Shown in pieces: positions 1 through 8,884 of a stretch of 64,000 bases of DNA. Source of the DNA: Pseudooceanicola spongiae. GTDB taxonomy: Bacteria; Pseudomonadota; Alphaproteobacteria; Rhodobacterales; Rhodobacteraceae. A program made the translations under genes and the position numbers. Numbering within the stretch: position 1 is the first letter of the stretch; every line of letters begins with the position of its first letter. Under the pieces are notes generated by a model. The model saw only the letters and a list, made by a program, of their open reading frames with translations. It was not told the origin of the DNA and did not search any database. The stretch lies in contig NZ_CP045201.1 in NCBI RefSeq assembly GCF_014899185.1, positions 2,650,501-2,714,500 of the forward strand. Direction: 5' to 3'.

Positions 1-1196
1 TCTCGGCCCTCGCCATCCGCTGGACGGCCGCGCGCCTGCGCACCACGGCGCGCGGCCGCCCCGCGCTCCGCTGGGCCATCGCCGCGATCTCGGGCCCGCG
101 AAACGAGGCGCTGCCCGTCGTGCTCTCTCTCGGCCTCGGCCTCTCGGTCCTGGCCTCGATCGGACAGATCGACGGCAACATGCGCGCCGCCATCCAGCGC
201 GACCTGCCAAGCCGCGCGCCCTCCTACTTCGTCGTCGACATCCAGAACGACCAGATGCCCGCTTTTCTGGAGCGGGTTGAGGGCGATCCGGGTGTCAGTC
301 GCACCGACAGCGCCCCGATGCTGCGCGGCGTCATCACCCAGATCAACGGCCGCCCCGCCAAGGAGGTTGCAGGCGACCACTGGGTCCTGCGCGGTGACCG
401 TGGCGTCAGCTACGCCGACGCCCTGCCCCCCGACACCACCCTGACAAGCGGCACCTGGTGGGGCGCGGGTTATACCGGCGATCCGCAAATCAGCTTCTCC
501 GCTGAATCGGGGCAGGAAATGGGCCTGAAACTCGGCGACACGATGACGGTGAATATCCTCGGGCGCGACATCACTGCCACGATCACCTCCTTTCGTGACG
601 TCGATTTCTCGACCGCCGGCATGGGGTTTGTGCTGCTGATGAACCAGAGCGCCCTGCAAGGCGCACCGCACAGCTGGATCGCCTCGATCTACGCCGCGCC
701 CGAGGCCGAAGGCCCCCTGATGCGGGACTTGGGGCGCAGCTTTCCCAACATAACCTCCATCCGGGTGCGCGACGCCATCGACCGCGTCGCAGACCTGCTA
801 AAGGGGATCGCCGCCGCCACCTCCTATGGCGCGCTGGCCACGTTGCTGACCGGCTTTCTCGTTCTGATCGGCGCGGCCCTCTCGGGCGAGCGCGCCCGGG
901 TCTATGAGGCCGCAGTTCTGAAAACACTTGGCGCCTCAAGAGCCCGCATCCTGACAAGCCTCGCACTGCGCGCGGGCCTGCTGGGAGCCAGTGCAGGTGC
1001 CGTCGCCCTCTTCGCCGGGATCACCGGAGGCTGGGCGGTCTGCCACTATGTCTTCGAAACAAGCTTTGAGGTGATCTGGCCATCCGCCATCGCCATCGTG
1101 ATCGGAGGCCTGCTCGCAAACCTGCTCGCCAGCCTCGCCTTCGCCTGGCGTCCGCTGTCAGCGCGCCCCGCCCAGGTGCTGCGCGCCATGGACTGA
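1..1196 (+). CDS. FtsX-like ABC transporter permease, 3' part
   Basis: This is the C-terminal ~397 residues of an integral membrane permease. The reading frame is open from base 3 with no credible start, so the gene begins before the window; the GTG at 120 lies inside a membrane segment and is not the start. A hydrophobic segment follows an R-N-E-A-L motif near the left edge. After it comes a periplasmic domain of about 200 residues, then three C-terminal membrane helices, the layout of the YbbP/FtsX-type permeases that work with a LolD-like ATPase. The typical 'KTLGASRARIL' loop (about residues 305-315 of the visible part) precedes the last two helices. The substrate cannot be told from this part; in this family permeases of this kind export lipids, lipoproteins or peptides. 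Confidence 0.85.
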   Translation, partial: SALAIRWTAARLRTTARGRPALRWAIAAISGPRNEALPVVLSLGLGLSVLASIGQIDGNMRAAIQRDLPSRAPSYFVVDIQNDQMPAFLERVEGDPGVSRTDSAPMLRGVITQINGRPAKEVAGDHWVLRGDRGVSYADALPPDTTLTSGTWWGAGYTGDPQISFSAESGQEMGLKLGDTMTVNILGRDITATITSFRDVDFSTAGMGFVLLMNQSALQGAPHSWIASIYAAPEAEGPLMRDLGRSFPNITSIRVRDAIDRVADLLKGIAAATSYGALATLLTGFLVLIGAALSGERARVYEAAVLKTLGASRARILTSLALRAGLLGASAGAVALFAGITGGWAVCHYVFETSFEVIWPSAIAIVIGGLLANLLASLAFAWRPLSARPAQVLRAMD

Positions 1197-1200
1197 GACA

Positions 1201-1266
1201 GGCAGGGGGCGCTGCCCCCGCCGCTCCTGCGGAGCGACTCCCCCGGGATATTTCCAACAGGGAAAC
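1201..1266 (+). repeat. Interspersed intergenic element, family 2, copy 1
   Basis: GGGGGCGCTGCCCCC hairpin followed by GACTCCCCCGGGATATTT and AACAGGGAAA. The same string of blocks recurs in inverted orientation at 57571-57632. The hairpin lies right after the permease stop and may act as its terminator, although no T-tract follows. Confidence 0.6.
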
Positions 1267-1285
1267 ACTGGGAGGGACGCTCTGC

Positions 1286-1317
1286 ATCATCTTGCCGAAA
1301 ATACTTCCGCCGGAGGC
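1286..1317 (+). repeat. Interspersed 29-bp element, family 1, copy A
   Basis: ATCTTGC, three variable bases, then AAATACTTCCGCCGGAGGC. Other copies are at 7482-7512, 60142-60172 and (inverted) 62069-62099, with a half copy at 46187-46210. This copy lies between the convergent permease and gcvP genes. Confidence 0.75.
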
Positions 1318-1433
1318 AAACAAAGCCTGAAGGTCGCGCCCCATTGATCAGGGGGCGCGACCATCTCCGTTCCTGGCCGAGCTAAGATCAGCTCACCTTT
1401 TGCCCAAGCCGCGCGGCGGGATTGACGCAGACT

Positions 1434-4286
1434 TTATTCAGCTGCTTCGGCGTAGGCCGACATCGGCGGGCAAGTGCAGGTGAGGTTGCGATCGCCCCAG
1501 GCGTTGTCGACGCGATTGACCGGGGGCCAGTATTTGTCGACCCGGAAGGCGCCGGGGGGGAAGCAGCCCTGCTCGCGGCCGTAGGCGCGGTCCCAGTCGC
1601 CCACCAGATCCTCGACCGTGTGCGGCGCGAACTTCAGAGGGCTGGCGTCGGGGGCCATGTGGCCGTCCTCGATCTCGGCGATTTCGGCGCGGATCGCGAG
1701 CATGGCATCGCAGAAGCGGTCCAGCTCGGCGCGGGTTTCGCTTTCGGTCGGCTCGACCATGAGCGTGCCCGGGATCGGGAAGGACATCGTCGGCGCATGG
1801 AAGCCGCAGTCCACCAGCCGCTTGGCGATGTCGTCCACCGTCACGCCAGCGCTTTTCTCGAAGGGCCGCGTGTCGAGAATGCATTCGTGCGCGACCCGGC
1901 CCGTTGGCCCCTTGTAGAGCACTTCGAACGCCCCCTTGAGCCGTGCGGCGATGTAGTTGGCGTTCAGGATCGCGACCTTGGTGGCCTGCGTCAGCCCCGC
2001 ACCGCCCATCAGCAGGCAGTAGGCCCAGCTGATCGGCAGGATTGAGGGCGAGCCATAGGGCGCCGCCGAAACCGCGCCACTGCTGCCGTTGGCGACATGG
2101 CCCGGCAGGTGTTCGACCAGATGCGCCTGCACGCCGATCGGGCCCATGCCGGGGCCGCCACCGCCGTGGGGGATGCAGAAGGTCTTGTGCAGGTTCAGGT
2201 GGCTGACATCGCCGCCGAGGTCACCGGGACGCGCCAGACCGACCATCGCGTTCATGTTGGCACCGTCGATATAGACCTGACCGCCGTGATCATGGGTGAT
2301 CTTGCAGACCTCTTTCACCGTCTCCTCGAACACGCCGTGGGTCGAGGGGTAGGTGATCATGCAGGCCGCCAGCTGGTCGGCATACTTTTCGGCCTTCTCG
2401 GCGAAATCATCGAGGTCGATGTCGCCGTTTTCGCGGGCTTTCACCGCCACGACCTTCCAGCCGACCATCTGCGCCGAGGCCGGGTTGGTGCCATGGGCCG
2501 AGGTCGGGATCAGGCAGATGTTGCGCGCGCCCTGCCCCTTGGCCTTGAGGTAACGCCGGATCGTCAGCAGCCCGGCGTATTCGCCCTGCGCCCCGGAGTT
2601 CGGCTGCAGCGAGAACCCGGCATAGCCCGTGATATCACAGAGCTTGGCTGACAGATCGGCAATCAGCGCGCCATAGCCCGAAGCCTGATCGGCAGGCGCA
2701 AAGGGATGCAAGGCACTGAATTCCGGCCAGGAAATCGGCTCCATCTCCACGGCGGCGTTCAGCTTCATCGTGCAGGAGCCGAGCGGGATCATCGCCCGGT
2801 CGAGCGCGAGGTCACGATCCGCGAGGCGACGCATATAGCGCGTCATCTCGGTCTCGGCGCGGTTCATGTGGAAGATCTCGTGCTGCAGATAGAGCGACTC
2901 GCGCGCGAACTGATCCGGGATCTGGTACTGATAGGGGGTCTCGCTGGCCTGACCGGGCAGCGACACGCCGAAGGCACGCCAGATCGCCTCGATCGTGGCG
3001 GGGCGGGTGCATTCGTCCAGCGCGATGCCGATCTTGGTGGTGCCGACGCGGCGCAGGTTCAGCCCCTCGTCCAGCGCCGATTTCATCACCGCCGATTGCA
3101 GCGCGCCGACCTCGACGTGGATGGTGTCGAAATAGGCCTTGGGGCCGACCTCGAACCCGGCCTGTTGCAGCCCCCGTGCCAGACGCACGGTCTTGCGGTG
3201 GATGCGCTGCGCGATGCCCTTCAGCCCGTCGGGGCCGTGGAACACCGCGTACATGCTGGCCATCACCGCCAGCAGAGCCTGCGCCGTGCAGACGTTGCTG
3301 GTGGCCTTTTCGCGGCGGATGTGTTGCTCGCGCGTTTGCAGCGCCAGACGGTAGGCGCGGTTGCCGCGCGCGTCGATCGAGACGCCGACGATCCGCCCGG
3401 GCATCGCCCGTTTATAGGCGTCGCGCGTCGCCATATAGGCCGCGTGCGGGCCACCATAGCCCAGAGGCACGCCAAACCGCTGGGTCGAGCCGACGGCGAT
3501 ATCCGCCCCCATCGCGCCCGGCTCTTTCAGAATGCACAGCGCCATGATGTCGGCGATCATGACACCGATGGCTTTTGCGGCGTGCAGCGCCTCCATCTGG
3601 ACGGTGAAATCGGTCAGCTCGCCGTGGGTGCCGGGGTACTGGAAAACCGCACCGAAGACGTCTTCGGCCACCAGATCCTCCGGGGCACCGACGATGATCT
3701 CGATCCCCAGAGGCTCGGCGCGGGTCTTGATGACGTCGATGTTCTGCGGATGGCAGTTCTCGTCCACGAAGAACGCCGTCGCCTTCGACTTGGCAACGCG
3801 CTGCGCCATGGTCATCGCCTCGGCCGCCGCCGTCGCCTCGTCCAGCAGGGACGCATTGGCGATGTCGAGGCCGGTCAGATCGCAAACCATGGTCTGATAG
3901 TTCAGCAGAGCCTCAAGCCGCCCCTGCGAAATCTCGGGCTGGTAGGGGGTATAGGCCGTGTACCAGGCGGGGTTTTCCAGGATATTGCGCTTGATCGCCG
4001 GGGGGGTAATCGTGTCGTGATAGCCCTGCCCGATCAGGCTGGTCAGCACCTTGTTGCGATCCGCCACGCCGCGCATGAACTTCAGCAGATCCGCCTCGGA
4101 CAGCGCCGGCCCGAAATCGAGCGCGCCATCCTGCCGGATGCCCTGCGGCACCGTGTCCTCGATCAGCGCATTCAGGGTCTTTGCACCAACGGTCTTCAGC
4201 ATCTCCTCCATCTCGGCAGGAGAGGGGCCGATGTGACGGCGGTTGGCGAAATCATAGGGGCGGTAGTCGGTGGGAATGAAGGGCAT
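1434..4286 (-). CDS. gcvP: Glycine dehydrogenase (decarboxylating), P-protein
   Basis: P-protein of the glycine cleavage system: a PLP enzyme that decarboxylates glycine and passes the aminomethyl group to the lipoyl arm of GcvH. At 950 residues it is the full-length single-chain form, with the two related halves fused. The PLP lysine is in '[18 protein letters not shown]' (K near residue 701). The start at 4286 is chosen because AAGGAG lies 5 bases before the ATG; an upstream in-frame extension of 16 residues has no such site. It is last in gcvT-gcvH-gcvP and so falls under the glycine riboswitch upstream of gcvT. About 120 bases separate it from gcvH. Confidence 0.98.
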   Translation of the reverse strand: MPFIPTDYRPYDFANRRHIGPSPAEMEEMLKTVGAKTLNALIEDTVPQGIRQDGALDFGPALSEADLLKFMRGVADRNKVLTSLIGQGYHDTITPPAIKRNILENPAWYTAYTPYQPEISQGRLEALLNYQTMVCDLTGLDIANASLLDEATAAAEAMTMAQRVAKSKATAFFVDENCHPQNIDVIKTRAEPLGIEIIVGAPEDLVAEDVFGAVFQYPGTHGELTDFTVQMEALHAAKAIGVMIADIMALCILKEPGAMGADIAVGSTQRFGVPLGYGGPHAAYMATRDAYKRAMPGRIVGVSIDARGNRAYRLALQTREQHIRREKATSNVCTAQALLAVMASMYAVFHGPDGLKGIAQRIHRKTVRLARGLQQAGFEVGPKAYFDTIHVEVGALQSAVMKSALDEGLNLRRVGTTKIGIALDECTRPATIEAIWRAFGVSLPGQASETPYQYQIPDQFARESLYLQHEIFHMNRAETEMTRYMRRLADRDLALDRAMIPLGSCTMKLNAAVEMEPISWPEFSALHPFAPADQASGYGALIADLSAKLCDITGYAGFSLQPNSGAQGEYAGLLTIRRYLKAKGQGARNICLIPTSAHGTNPASAQMVGWKVVAVKARENGDIDLDDFAEKAEKYADQLAACMITYPSTHGVFEETVKEVCKITHDHGGQVYIDGANMNAMVGLARPGDLGGDVSHLNLHKTFCIPHGGGGPGMGPIGVQAHLVEHLPGHVANGSSGAVSAAPYGSPSILPISWAYCLLMGGAGLTQATKVAILNANYIAARLKGAFEVLYKGPTGRVAHECILDTRPFEKSAGVTVDDIAKRLVDCGFHAPTMSFPIPGTLMVEPTESETRAELDRFCDAMLAIRAEIAEIEDGHMAPDASPLKFAPHTVEDLVGDWDRAYGREQGCFPPGAFRVDKYWPPVNRVDNAWGDRNLTCTCPPMSAYAEAAE

Positions 4287-4409
4287 GAATGCTCCTTTGC
4301 TGAACAGCGACAGGCGGTGCGCCGGGCGCAGCACCGCAAAGGGGGAACAGGATGGACAGGCCGTGCGACGGGGCGGCGCGCGTATAGACTTGCGCGCGCC
4401 GCCAGAGAC

Positions 4410-4769
4410 TTAGCCGATCAGCCGGTTATATTCGGCCTCGTCCAGATACTCATCCATCTGCTCGGGTTCGGAGGGCTTGATCTTGAAAAACCACGCATCC
4501 CCCATGGGATCGTCGTTAATCTTGCCGGGGTTGGCGACCAGCATCTCGTTGACCTCGACGATCTCGCCATCCAGCGGCGCGAGGATATCCGACGCCGCCT
4601 TGACGCTCTCGATCACGACGCATTCTTCGTCCTTGGTGACTTCGGTGCCCACTTCCGGCAGTTCGACAAAGACGATGTCGCCCAGTTGCTCAGCGGCATG
4701 TTCCGTGATTCCCACGACGATCAGATCGTCTTCGGGGCGGAGCCATTCGTGTTCTTCGGTATATTTCAT
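4410..4769 (-). CDS. gcvH: Glycine cleavage system H protein
   Basis: Lipoyl carrier of the glycine cleavage system, shuttling the aminomethyl group between GcvP, GcvT and the dihydrolipoamide dehydrogenase. At 119 residues it is short, as usual for GcvH. The lipoylated lysine is K57 in 'ECVVIESVKAASD', and the N-terminus 'MKYTEEHEWL' is the family signature. The start at 4769 follows from that signature; an in-frame extension of 28 residues upstream runs back into gcvT and is not credible. The gene sits 19 bases after the gcvT stop and is surely co-transcribed with it. Confidence 0.98.
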   Translation of the reverse strand: MKYTEEHEWLRPEDDLIVVGITEHAAEQLGDIVFVELPEVGTEVTKDEECVVIESVKAASDILAPLDGEIVEVNEMLVANPGKINDDPMGDAWFFKIKPSEPEQMDEYLDEAEYNRLIG

Positions 4770-4788
4770 CTTGGCTGTTCCCTGTCTG

Positions 4789-5913
4789 TCAGCGTTTGAA
4801 ATTAGCGGGAAGGAAGGGCAGGCTGTCAACCGTGACCGGCGCGCGTTTGCCACGCAGCTCGGCCTCGATCACCGTGCCCGGAGTGGCCAGTGCGCGCGGC
4901 ACATAGCCCATCGAGATCGGAATTTGCAGAGAGGGCGCGAAGGCCCCCGAGGTAATGCGCCCAAGGGCCTCGTCGCCCTGAAACAGCGCCACGCCCTCGC
5001 GCATCGGCGCGCGGCCACCGGGGCGCAACCCGACGCGCAGACGCGACGCGCCGCCCTCAAGCTCTGCAAGGACACGCTCGGCGCCGGGAAAGCCACCGGC
5101 GCGGGCGCCACCTGTTCGGCGCGCCTTCTGGATCGACCAGTGCAGCGCGGCCTCGACCGGGGTCGTGGTGGTGTCGATGTCATGGCCATACAGGCACAGC
5201 CCCGCCTCCAGCCGCAGACTGTCGCGCGCGCCAAGCCCGATGGGCAGCACAGCCTCATCGGCCAGCAGACGCCGCGCCAGCGCCTCCGCCGCGTCATTGG
5301 GCACCGAAATCTCATAGCCGTCTTCGCCGGTATACCCCGAGCGCGAAATCCAGCACTCCGCCCCCTCCAGCACGACAGTCGCCACATCCATGAAGCGCAT
5401 CGCCGCAACTTCCGGCGCCAGACGCGCCAGCACGGCCTCGGCCCCCGGCCCCTGCAGCGCCAGCAGGCAGCGATCCGTTACCTCGACCACGTCGATGCCG
5501 GGCAGAGCGGCGCGCATATGGGCAATATCGGCGGCCTTGCAGGCGGCGTTGACCACGACGAACAGATGATCGCCGCGATTGGCAAACATCAGATCGTCCA
5601 GAATGCCACCCTCGTCATTGGTCAGCAGACCATAGCGCTGCCGCCCCTCGGCCAGCCCCAGCACGGCGGCGGGGATCAGGCCCTCCAACCCCAGGGCCAG
5701 CGTCTCGGCATCGGCACCGCGCAGGATCACCTGGCCCATGTGACTGACGTCGAACAGACCGGCGGCAGCGCGGGTATGCAGGTGTTCCTTCATCACGCCG
5801 GGGCTGTATTGCACGGGCATCTCGTAGCCGGCAAAGGGCACCATCTTGCCGCCAAGTTCGGCATGCAGATCATGCAGCGGCAGGCCACGCAATTCGTCGG
5901 GTAGATCGCTCAT
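4789..5913 (-). CDS. gcvT: Aminomethyltransferase, T-protein
   Basis: Folate-dependent T-protein that releases ammonia from the GcvH-bound aminomethyl group and forms 5,10-methylene-THF. The protein has 374 residues, normal for the family. It carries the N-terminal 'GGKMVPFAGYEMPVQY' and 'LFDVSHMGQV' blocks and a mid-protein 'SRSGYTGEDGYEI' block, all diagnostic of GcvT. It is first in the gcvTHP operon. The tandem glycine riboswitch ends about 65 bases upstream of its ATG, so translation or transcription of the whole operon should respond to glycine. Confidence 0.98.
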   Translation of the reverse strand: MSDLPDELRGLPLHDLHAELGGKMVPFAGYEMPVQYSPGVMKEHLHTRAAAGLFDVSHMGQVILRGADAETLALGLEGLIPAAVLGLAEGRQRYGLLTNDEGGILDDLMFANRGDHLFVVVNAACKAADIAHMRAALPGIDVVEVTDRCLLALQGPGAEAVLARLAPEVAAMRFMDVATVVLEGAECWISRSGYTGEDGYEISVPNDAAEALARRLLADEAVLPIGLGARDSLRLEAGLCLYGHDIDTTTTPVEAALHWSIQKARRTGGARAGGFPGAERVLAELEGGASRLRVGLRPGGRAPMREGVALFQGDEALGRITSGAFAPSLQIPISMGYVPRALATPGTVIEAELRGKRAPVTVDSLPFLPANFKR

Positions 5914-5977
5914 CCGTCTCTCCAGGTCAGGCCTGGGCGGATTTCACCCGGGCATCAAAGGCGCAGCCGAAACCACG

Positions 5978-6168
5978 CGGTGATGCCCCCTCTGTTCGTG
6001 TGCCTGAGATCGCTATCCCTTCGGCGGACCCAGCAAAGGGCCTCTCTCCAGAGTCTGTGTATCGGACGGTCCTGTTGCCTGAGAGTTTCCGGGGCGGTTG
6101 CTCCTTCGGCACTGGATTTCACCAGTTCTCCCGATCCAATGGCCTCTCGATAGCGACTGCCCCGGCAT
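5978..6168 (-). ncRNA. Tandem glycine riboswitch (gcvT leader)
   Basis: Read on the minus strand, the leader holds two copies of the glycine aptamer core. The promoter-proximal copy (about 6065-6160) has GGAGAACTGG, CCGAAGGAGCAACCGCCCC, GGAAACTCTCAGGCA and AGGACCG. The second (about 5985-6060) has CTGGAGAGAGGC, GCCGAAGGGATAGCGATC, TCTCAGGCAC and ACAGAGGGGGCA. These blocks and their order match the two-aptamer form that activates glycine cleavage genes. It lies directly upstream of gcvT and transcribes in the same direction. Confidence 0.96.
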
Positions 6169-6181
6169 CGCGCAAGTCCGA

Positions 6182-6649
6182 TCAGGCGACAGAAGCGACG
6201 CAAGAGCGAGAACATGCGACAGGGCTCATAAGTTCAGCAAGCGGGGCATTGTCGCAGATCAGATCGCTCAGCGTCACCTCGTCCAGCGCCGCGTAGAACG
6301 CCTCGACAGCCCGGCCAATGACGTCGCGCAACCGGCAGGCCGACACCAACGGGCAGGTGTTGCCCTCATCGGCAAAACACTCGGTGATCGGCACCTCGGA
6401 TTCGGTGGCGCGAAACACATCGCCGACCCGGATGCTGCCCGCAGGCCTGCCCAGCGTCATGCCGCCATTGCGCCCCCGCTGGGTCTGCAGAAAGCCCAGA
6501 TGCGCCAACCGGTTGATCACCTGCGCCAGGTGGTTCTCCGAGATATTGCAGGCCTCGGCAATCTCGCCCTTGACCACCATACGGTCGGTATTGACGGCGC
6601 AATACATCAGCACCCGCATCGAGATATTCGTCCGCTTGGTCAGGCGCAT
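6182..6649 (-). CDS. Rrf2-family Fe-S regulator, NsrR-like
   Basis: DNA-binding regulator of 155 residues. An N-terminal winged helix-turn-helix ('ISENHLAQVINRLAHLG', residues 36-52) is followed by the 'QTQRGRNGG' wing. Three cysteines, C91, C99 and C105, form the cluster-ligand pattern of Rrf2 proteins that carry a nitric-oxide- or iron-sensing Fe-S cluster, and their positions fit NsrR better than IscR. The start at 6649 is fixed by AAGGAGG seven bases upstream; the longer frame upstream is unsupported. It is divergent from the 6863 gene. A perfect FNR-type site that overlaps an NsrR-like half site lies between them (6798-6820). NsrR identity is inferred, so no symbol is given. Confidence 0.88.
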   Translation of the reverse strand: MRLTKRTNISMRVLMYCAVNTDRMVVKGEIAEACNISENHLAQVINRLAHLGFLQTQRGRNGGMTLGRPAGSIRVGDVFRATESEVPITECFADEGNTCPLVSACRLRDVIGRAVEAFYAALDEVTLSDLICDNAPLAELMSPVACSRSCVASVA

Positions 6650-6797
6650 GGCCCCTCCTTCGTTGGCACTGACACAGGGGCGGCAACGAGGCCACCCCTT
6701 GCATCTGATGCCAATATCGACACAAAATAACAGGGATCCGCGCACAACCTGCGCACGCATCGCGTGTAACATCGCCCATGCTACGCCAGACCGGCAC

Positions 6798-6820
6798 AAG
6801 ATGTATTTGATCCACATCAA
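6798..6820. promoter_or_regulatory. FNR box overlapping an NsrR-like half site
   Basis: TTGATCCACATCAA at 6807-6820 matches the FNR/FnrL consensus (TTGAT, four bases, ATCAA) perfectly. It overlaps AAGATGTATTT (6798-6808), which equals one arm of the known NsrR palindrome. The opposite arm keeps only ACATC, in the right register. It lies 42 bases before the 6863 start and 150 bases before the Rrf2 start. Confidence 0.6.
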
Positions 6821-6862
6821 TCCGGACCACATCCACCGCCGCCAGCCCGAAAAGAGACCCGC

Positions 6863-7444
6863 ATGACCCCGACCCAGCCCGCACACCCCTATTTCTTCGG
6901 CTATGGCAGCCTGGTGAACCGCGACACCCATATCTACAGCCCGGCGCAGACAGCCACGGCGCAGGGCTGGCGACGGATCTGGCGCCACACGACGGCTCAT
7001 GATTTTGCAATCCTGACGGCAGTGCCCAGCCCCGGCACGGCGATCGACGGCCTGATCGCCCCGGTCCCGAATGCCGACTGGGCGGCGCTCGACGCCCGCG
7101 AAATCGCCTACGACCGGCTGATCGCCACGCCCGACATCACCCACAGCCAGCCCCAGCCCTTCGACATCGCGATCTATTCGATCCCCGAGGCCAAACACCC
7201 GGTGGCCCCAACCCCGACACCGATCCTGCTCAGCTACCTCGACGTGGTGGTGCAAGGCTACCTGCGCGAATTCGGCCCCGCCGGCGCGCACCGCTTCTTC
7301 GACACCACAGATGGCTGGAGCGCCCCGATCCTGAACGACCGCCCCGCCCCGCTCTACCCCCGCGCGCAACGCCTCACCCCCGACGAAACCGCCTTCGTCG
7401 ACACCCGGCTCGCTCAGCTCAACGCCCAGATCCTCGCCACCTGA
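6863..7444 (+). CDS. Gamma-glutamylcyclotransferase-fold protein
   Basis: A 193-residue protein with the N-terminal 'FFGYGSLVN' motif (residues 11-19) that forms the substrate loop of the GGCT/AIG2 fold. A glutamate in 'DAREIAYDR' (E80) is in a plausible place for the catalytic acid. Members split gamma-glutamyl amines or glutathione to 5-oxoproline, but several subfamilies have unknown substrates. The only nearby regulatory signal is the FNR/NsrR-like site 42 bases upstream, which hints at oxygen or nitric-oxide control. It is convergent with gltX across a shared terminator. Confidence 0.75.
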   Translation: MTPTQPAHPYFFGYGSLVNRDTHIYSPAQTATAQGWRRIWRHTTAHDFAILTAVPSPGTAIDGLIAPVPNADWAALDAREIAYDRLIATPDITHSQPQPFDIAIYSIPEAKHPVAPTPTPILLSYLDVVVQGYLREFGPAGAHRFFDTTDGWSAPILNDRPAPLYPRAQRLTPDETAFVDTRLAQLNAQILAT

Positions 7445-7451
7445 GGCAAAG

Positions 7452-7483
7452 AAAAAGCGGGCGCAAACCGCACCCGCTCTTTC
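7452..7483. terminator. Bidirectional terminator
   Basis: AGCGGG (7456-7461) pairs with CCCGCT (7473-7478). An A-tract precedes it and CTTTC follows, so it can serve both the 6863 gene and the opposing gltX. Confidence 0.7.
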
Positions 7484-7512
7484 ATCTTGCTTCAAATACT
7501 TCCGCCGGAGGC
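7482..7512 (+). repeat. Interspersed 29-bp element, family 1, copy B
   Basis: ATCTTGC, TTC, AAATACTTCCGCCGGAGGC. It lies directly after the terminator between the convergent 6863 gene and gltX. Confidence 0.75.
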
Positions 7513-7534
7513 GGCACCCGCCCCCAACCCGCGC

Positions 7535-8857
7535 TTACTTCGCCCGGATGACCTGCAACAGCGGCAGCACCTGGCTCATATCCGGCCCGTGCTGCATACC
7601 GGTCAGCGCCTTGCGCAGCGGCATGAACAGCCCCCGGCCCTTGCGCCCGGTCGCGGCCTTCACTTCCGTCGTCCACTTGCCCCAGCTCTCGGCGTCATGC
7701 GGCCCTTCGGGCAGCAGCGCCAGCGCCTCTGCCACAAACGCCCGATCTTCCTCGTCGATCACCGGCTCGGCACCATCGCGGAACAGGGCCCACCAGGCGT
7801 CCATGTCCGACAGCACGGTGATGTTGTCACGCACCACCATCCAGAAGGCCTCGGCCTGATCCTCGGGCACACCCAACGCCAGCACACGGTCCTTCACGGC
7901 GTCCAGCGGACGCGATTGCAGAATGCGCGCGGTCAGCGGGAACAGATCCTGCTCGTCGAACTTGGTCGGGGCCGAGCCGAACTGCGACAGATCAAAGCCT
8001 TCCGCGATCTCGTCAATGGTCTCGCGCAGCTCAACCGGCTGGCTGGAACCCAACCGCGCCATCAGGCTCAGCAGCGCCATCGGCTCAACGCCCTGCGCGC
8101 GCAGATCACGGATCGACAGCGCGCCCAGACGTTTCGACAGCGCCTCGCCCTGCGGCCCGGTCAGCAGCGAATGGTGGGCGAAACCCGGCACCGTGCCACC
8201 AAGTGCGCGGATCATCTGGATCTGGGTCGCCGTGTTGGTGACGTGGTCAGAACCGCGCACAACATGCGTCACGCCCATATCCGTGTCATCCACCACGGAG
8301 GCGATGGTATAGAGCACCTGCCCATCGGCCCGGATCAGCACCGGGTCAGACACGCTCGCCGCGTCGATCGACAGATCGCCGAGGATGCCATCCGTCCACT
8401 CGATGCGCTGCTGATCCAGCTTGAACCGCCAGACACCATCGCCGCGCTCAGCCCGCAGCTTCGCCTTCTCGTCCTCCGACAGCGCCAGCGCGGCGCGGTC
8501 ATAGACCGGCGGCTTGTGCATGTTCAGCTGCTTCTTGCGCTTGAGGTCCAGCTCGACCGGAGTCTCGAAAGCCTCATAGAACCGGCCCATCTCGCGGTAC
8601 TTGTCCGCAGCGTCCGCGTAGCGATCCAGCCGCTTGGACTGGTACTCTTCGCGATCCCAGGTCAGACCCAGCCATTCCAGATCGACCTTCAGCGCGTCGA
8701 TATATTCCTGCTTGGAGCGTTCCTGATCGGTATCGTCGATGCGCAGGATGAACGTGCCCCCTGCCTTGCGGGCGATCAGAAAGTTGAACAGCGCGGTGCG
8801 CAGGTTACCGACGTGGATATAGCCGGTGGGGGATGGTGCGAAACGGGTAACGGTCAT
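7535..8857 (-). CDS. gltX: Glutamyl-tRNA synthetase
   Basis: Class I aminoacyl-tRNA synthetase of 440 residues that charges tRNA-Glu in the cytoplasm. The HIGH-type motif is 'YIHVGNLRTALFN' (HVGN at 15-18) and the KMSKS-type motif is 'EALSKRLGA' (catalytic K242). 'RIDDTDQERS' is the usual block after the first motif. The protein is shorter than many GltX (about 465-485 residues). Many alphaproteobacteria carry two gltX genes, one of which can be a tRNA-Gln mischarging or specialised form; which one this is cannot be decided here. The gene stands alone, with the 8885 peptidase gene upstream on the same strand. Confidence 0.95.
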   Translation of the reverse strand: MTVTRFAPSPTGYIHVGNLRTALFNFLIARKAGGTFILRIDDTDQERSKQEYIDALKVDLEWLGLTWDREEYQSKRLDRYADAADKYREMGRFYEAFETPVELDLKRKKQLNMHKPPVYDRAALALSEDEKAKLRAERGDGVWRFKLDQQRIEWTDGILGDLSIDAASVSDPVLIRADGQVLYTIASVVDDTDMGVTHVVRGSDHVTNTATQIQMIRALGGTVPGFAHHSLLTGPQGEALSKRLGALSIRDLRAQGVEPMALLSLMARLGSSQPVELRETIDEIAEGFDLSQFGSAPTKFDEQDLFPLTARILQSRPLDAVKDRVLALGVPEDQAEAFWMVVRDNITVLSDMDAWWALFRDGAEPVIDEEDRAFVAEALALLPEGPHDAESWGKWTTEVKAATGRKGRGLFMPLRKALTGMQHGPDMSQVLPLLQVIRAK

Positions 8858-8884
8858 GGCGGAACTCCTGTTGCGCGCGGCATG

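Noticed and set aside
2706..4799. 697-residue open frame on the plus strand
   Set aside because: It is antisense to gcvP and gcvH, which are unmistakable; the long frame is a by-product of high-GC codon bias.
6650..7495. N-terminal extension of the Rrf2 regulator to 437 residues
   Set aside because: It lies antisense to the GGCT-fold gene and has no family similarity; the true start has AAGGAGG.
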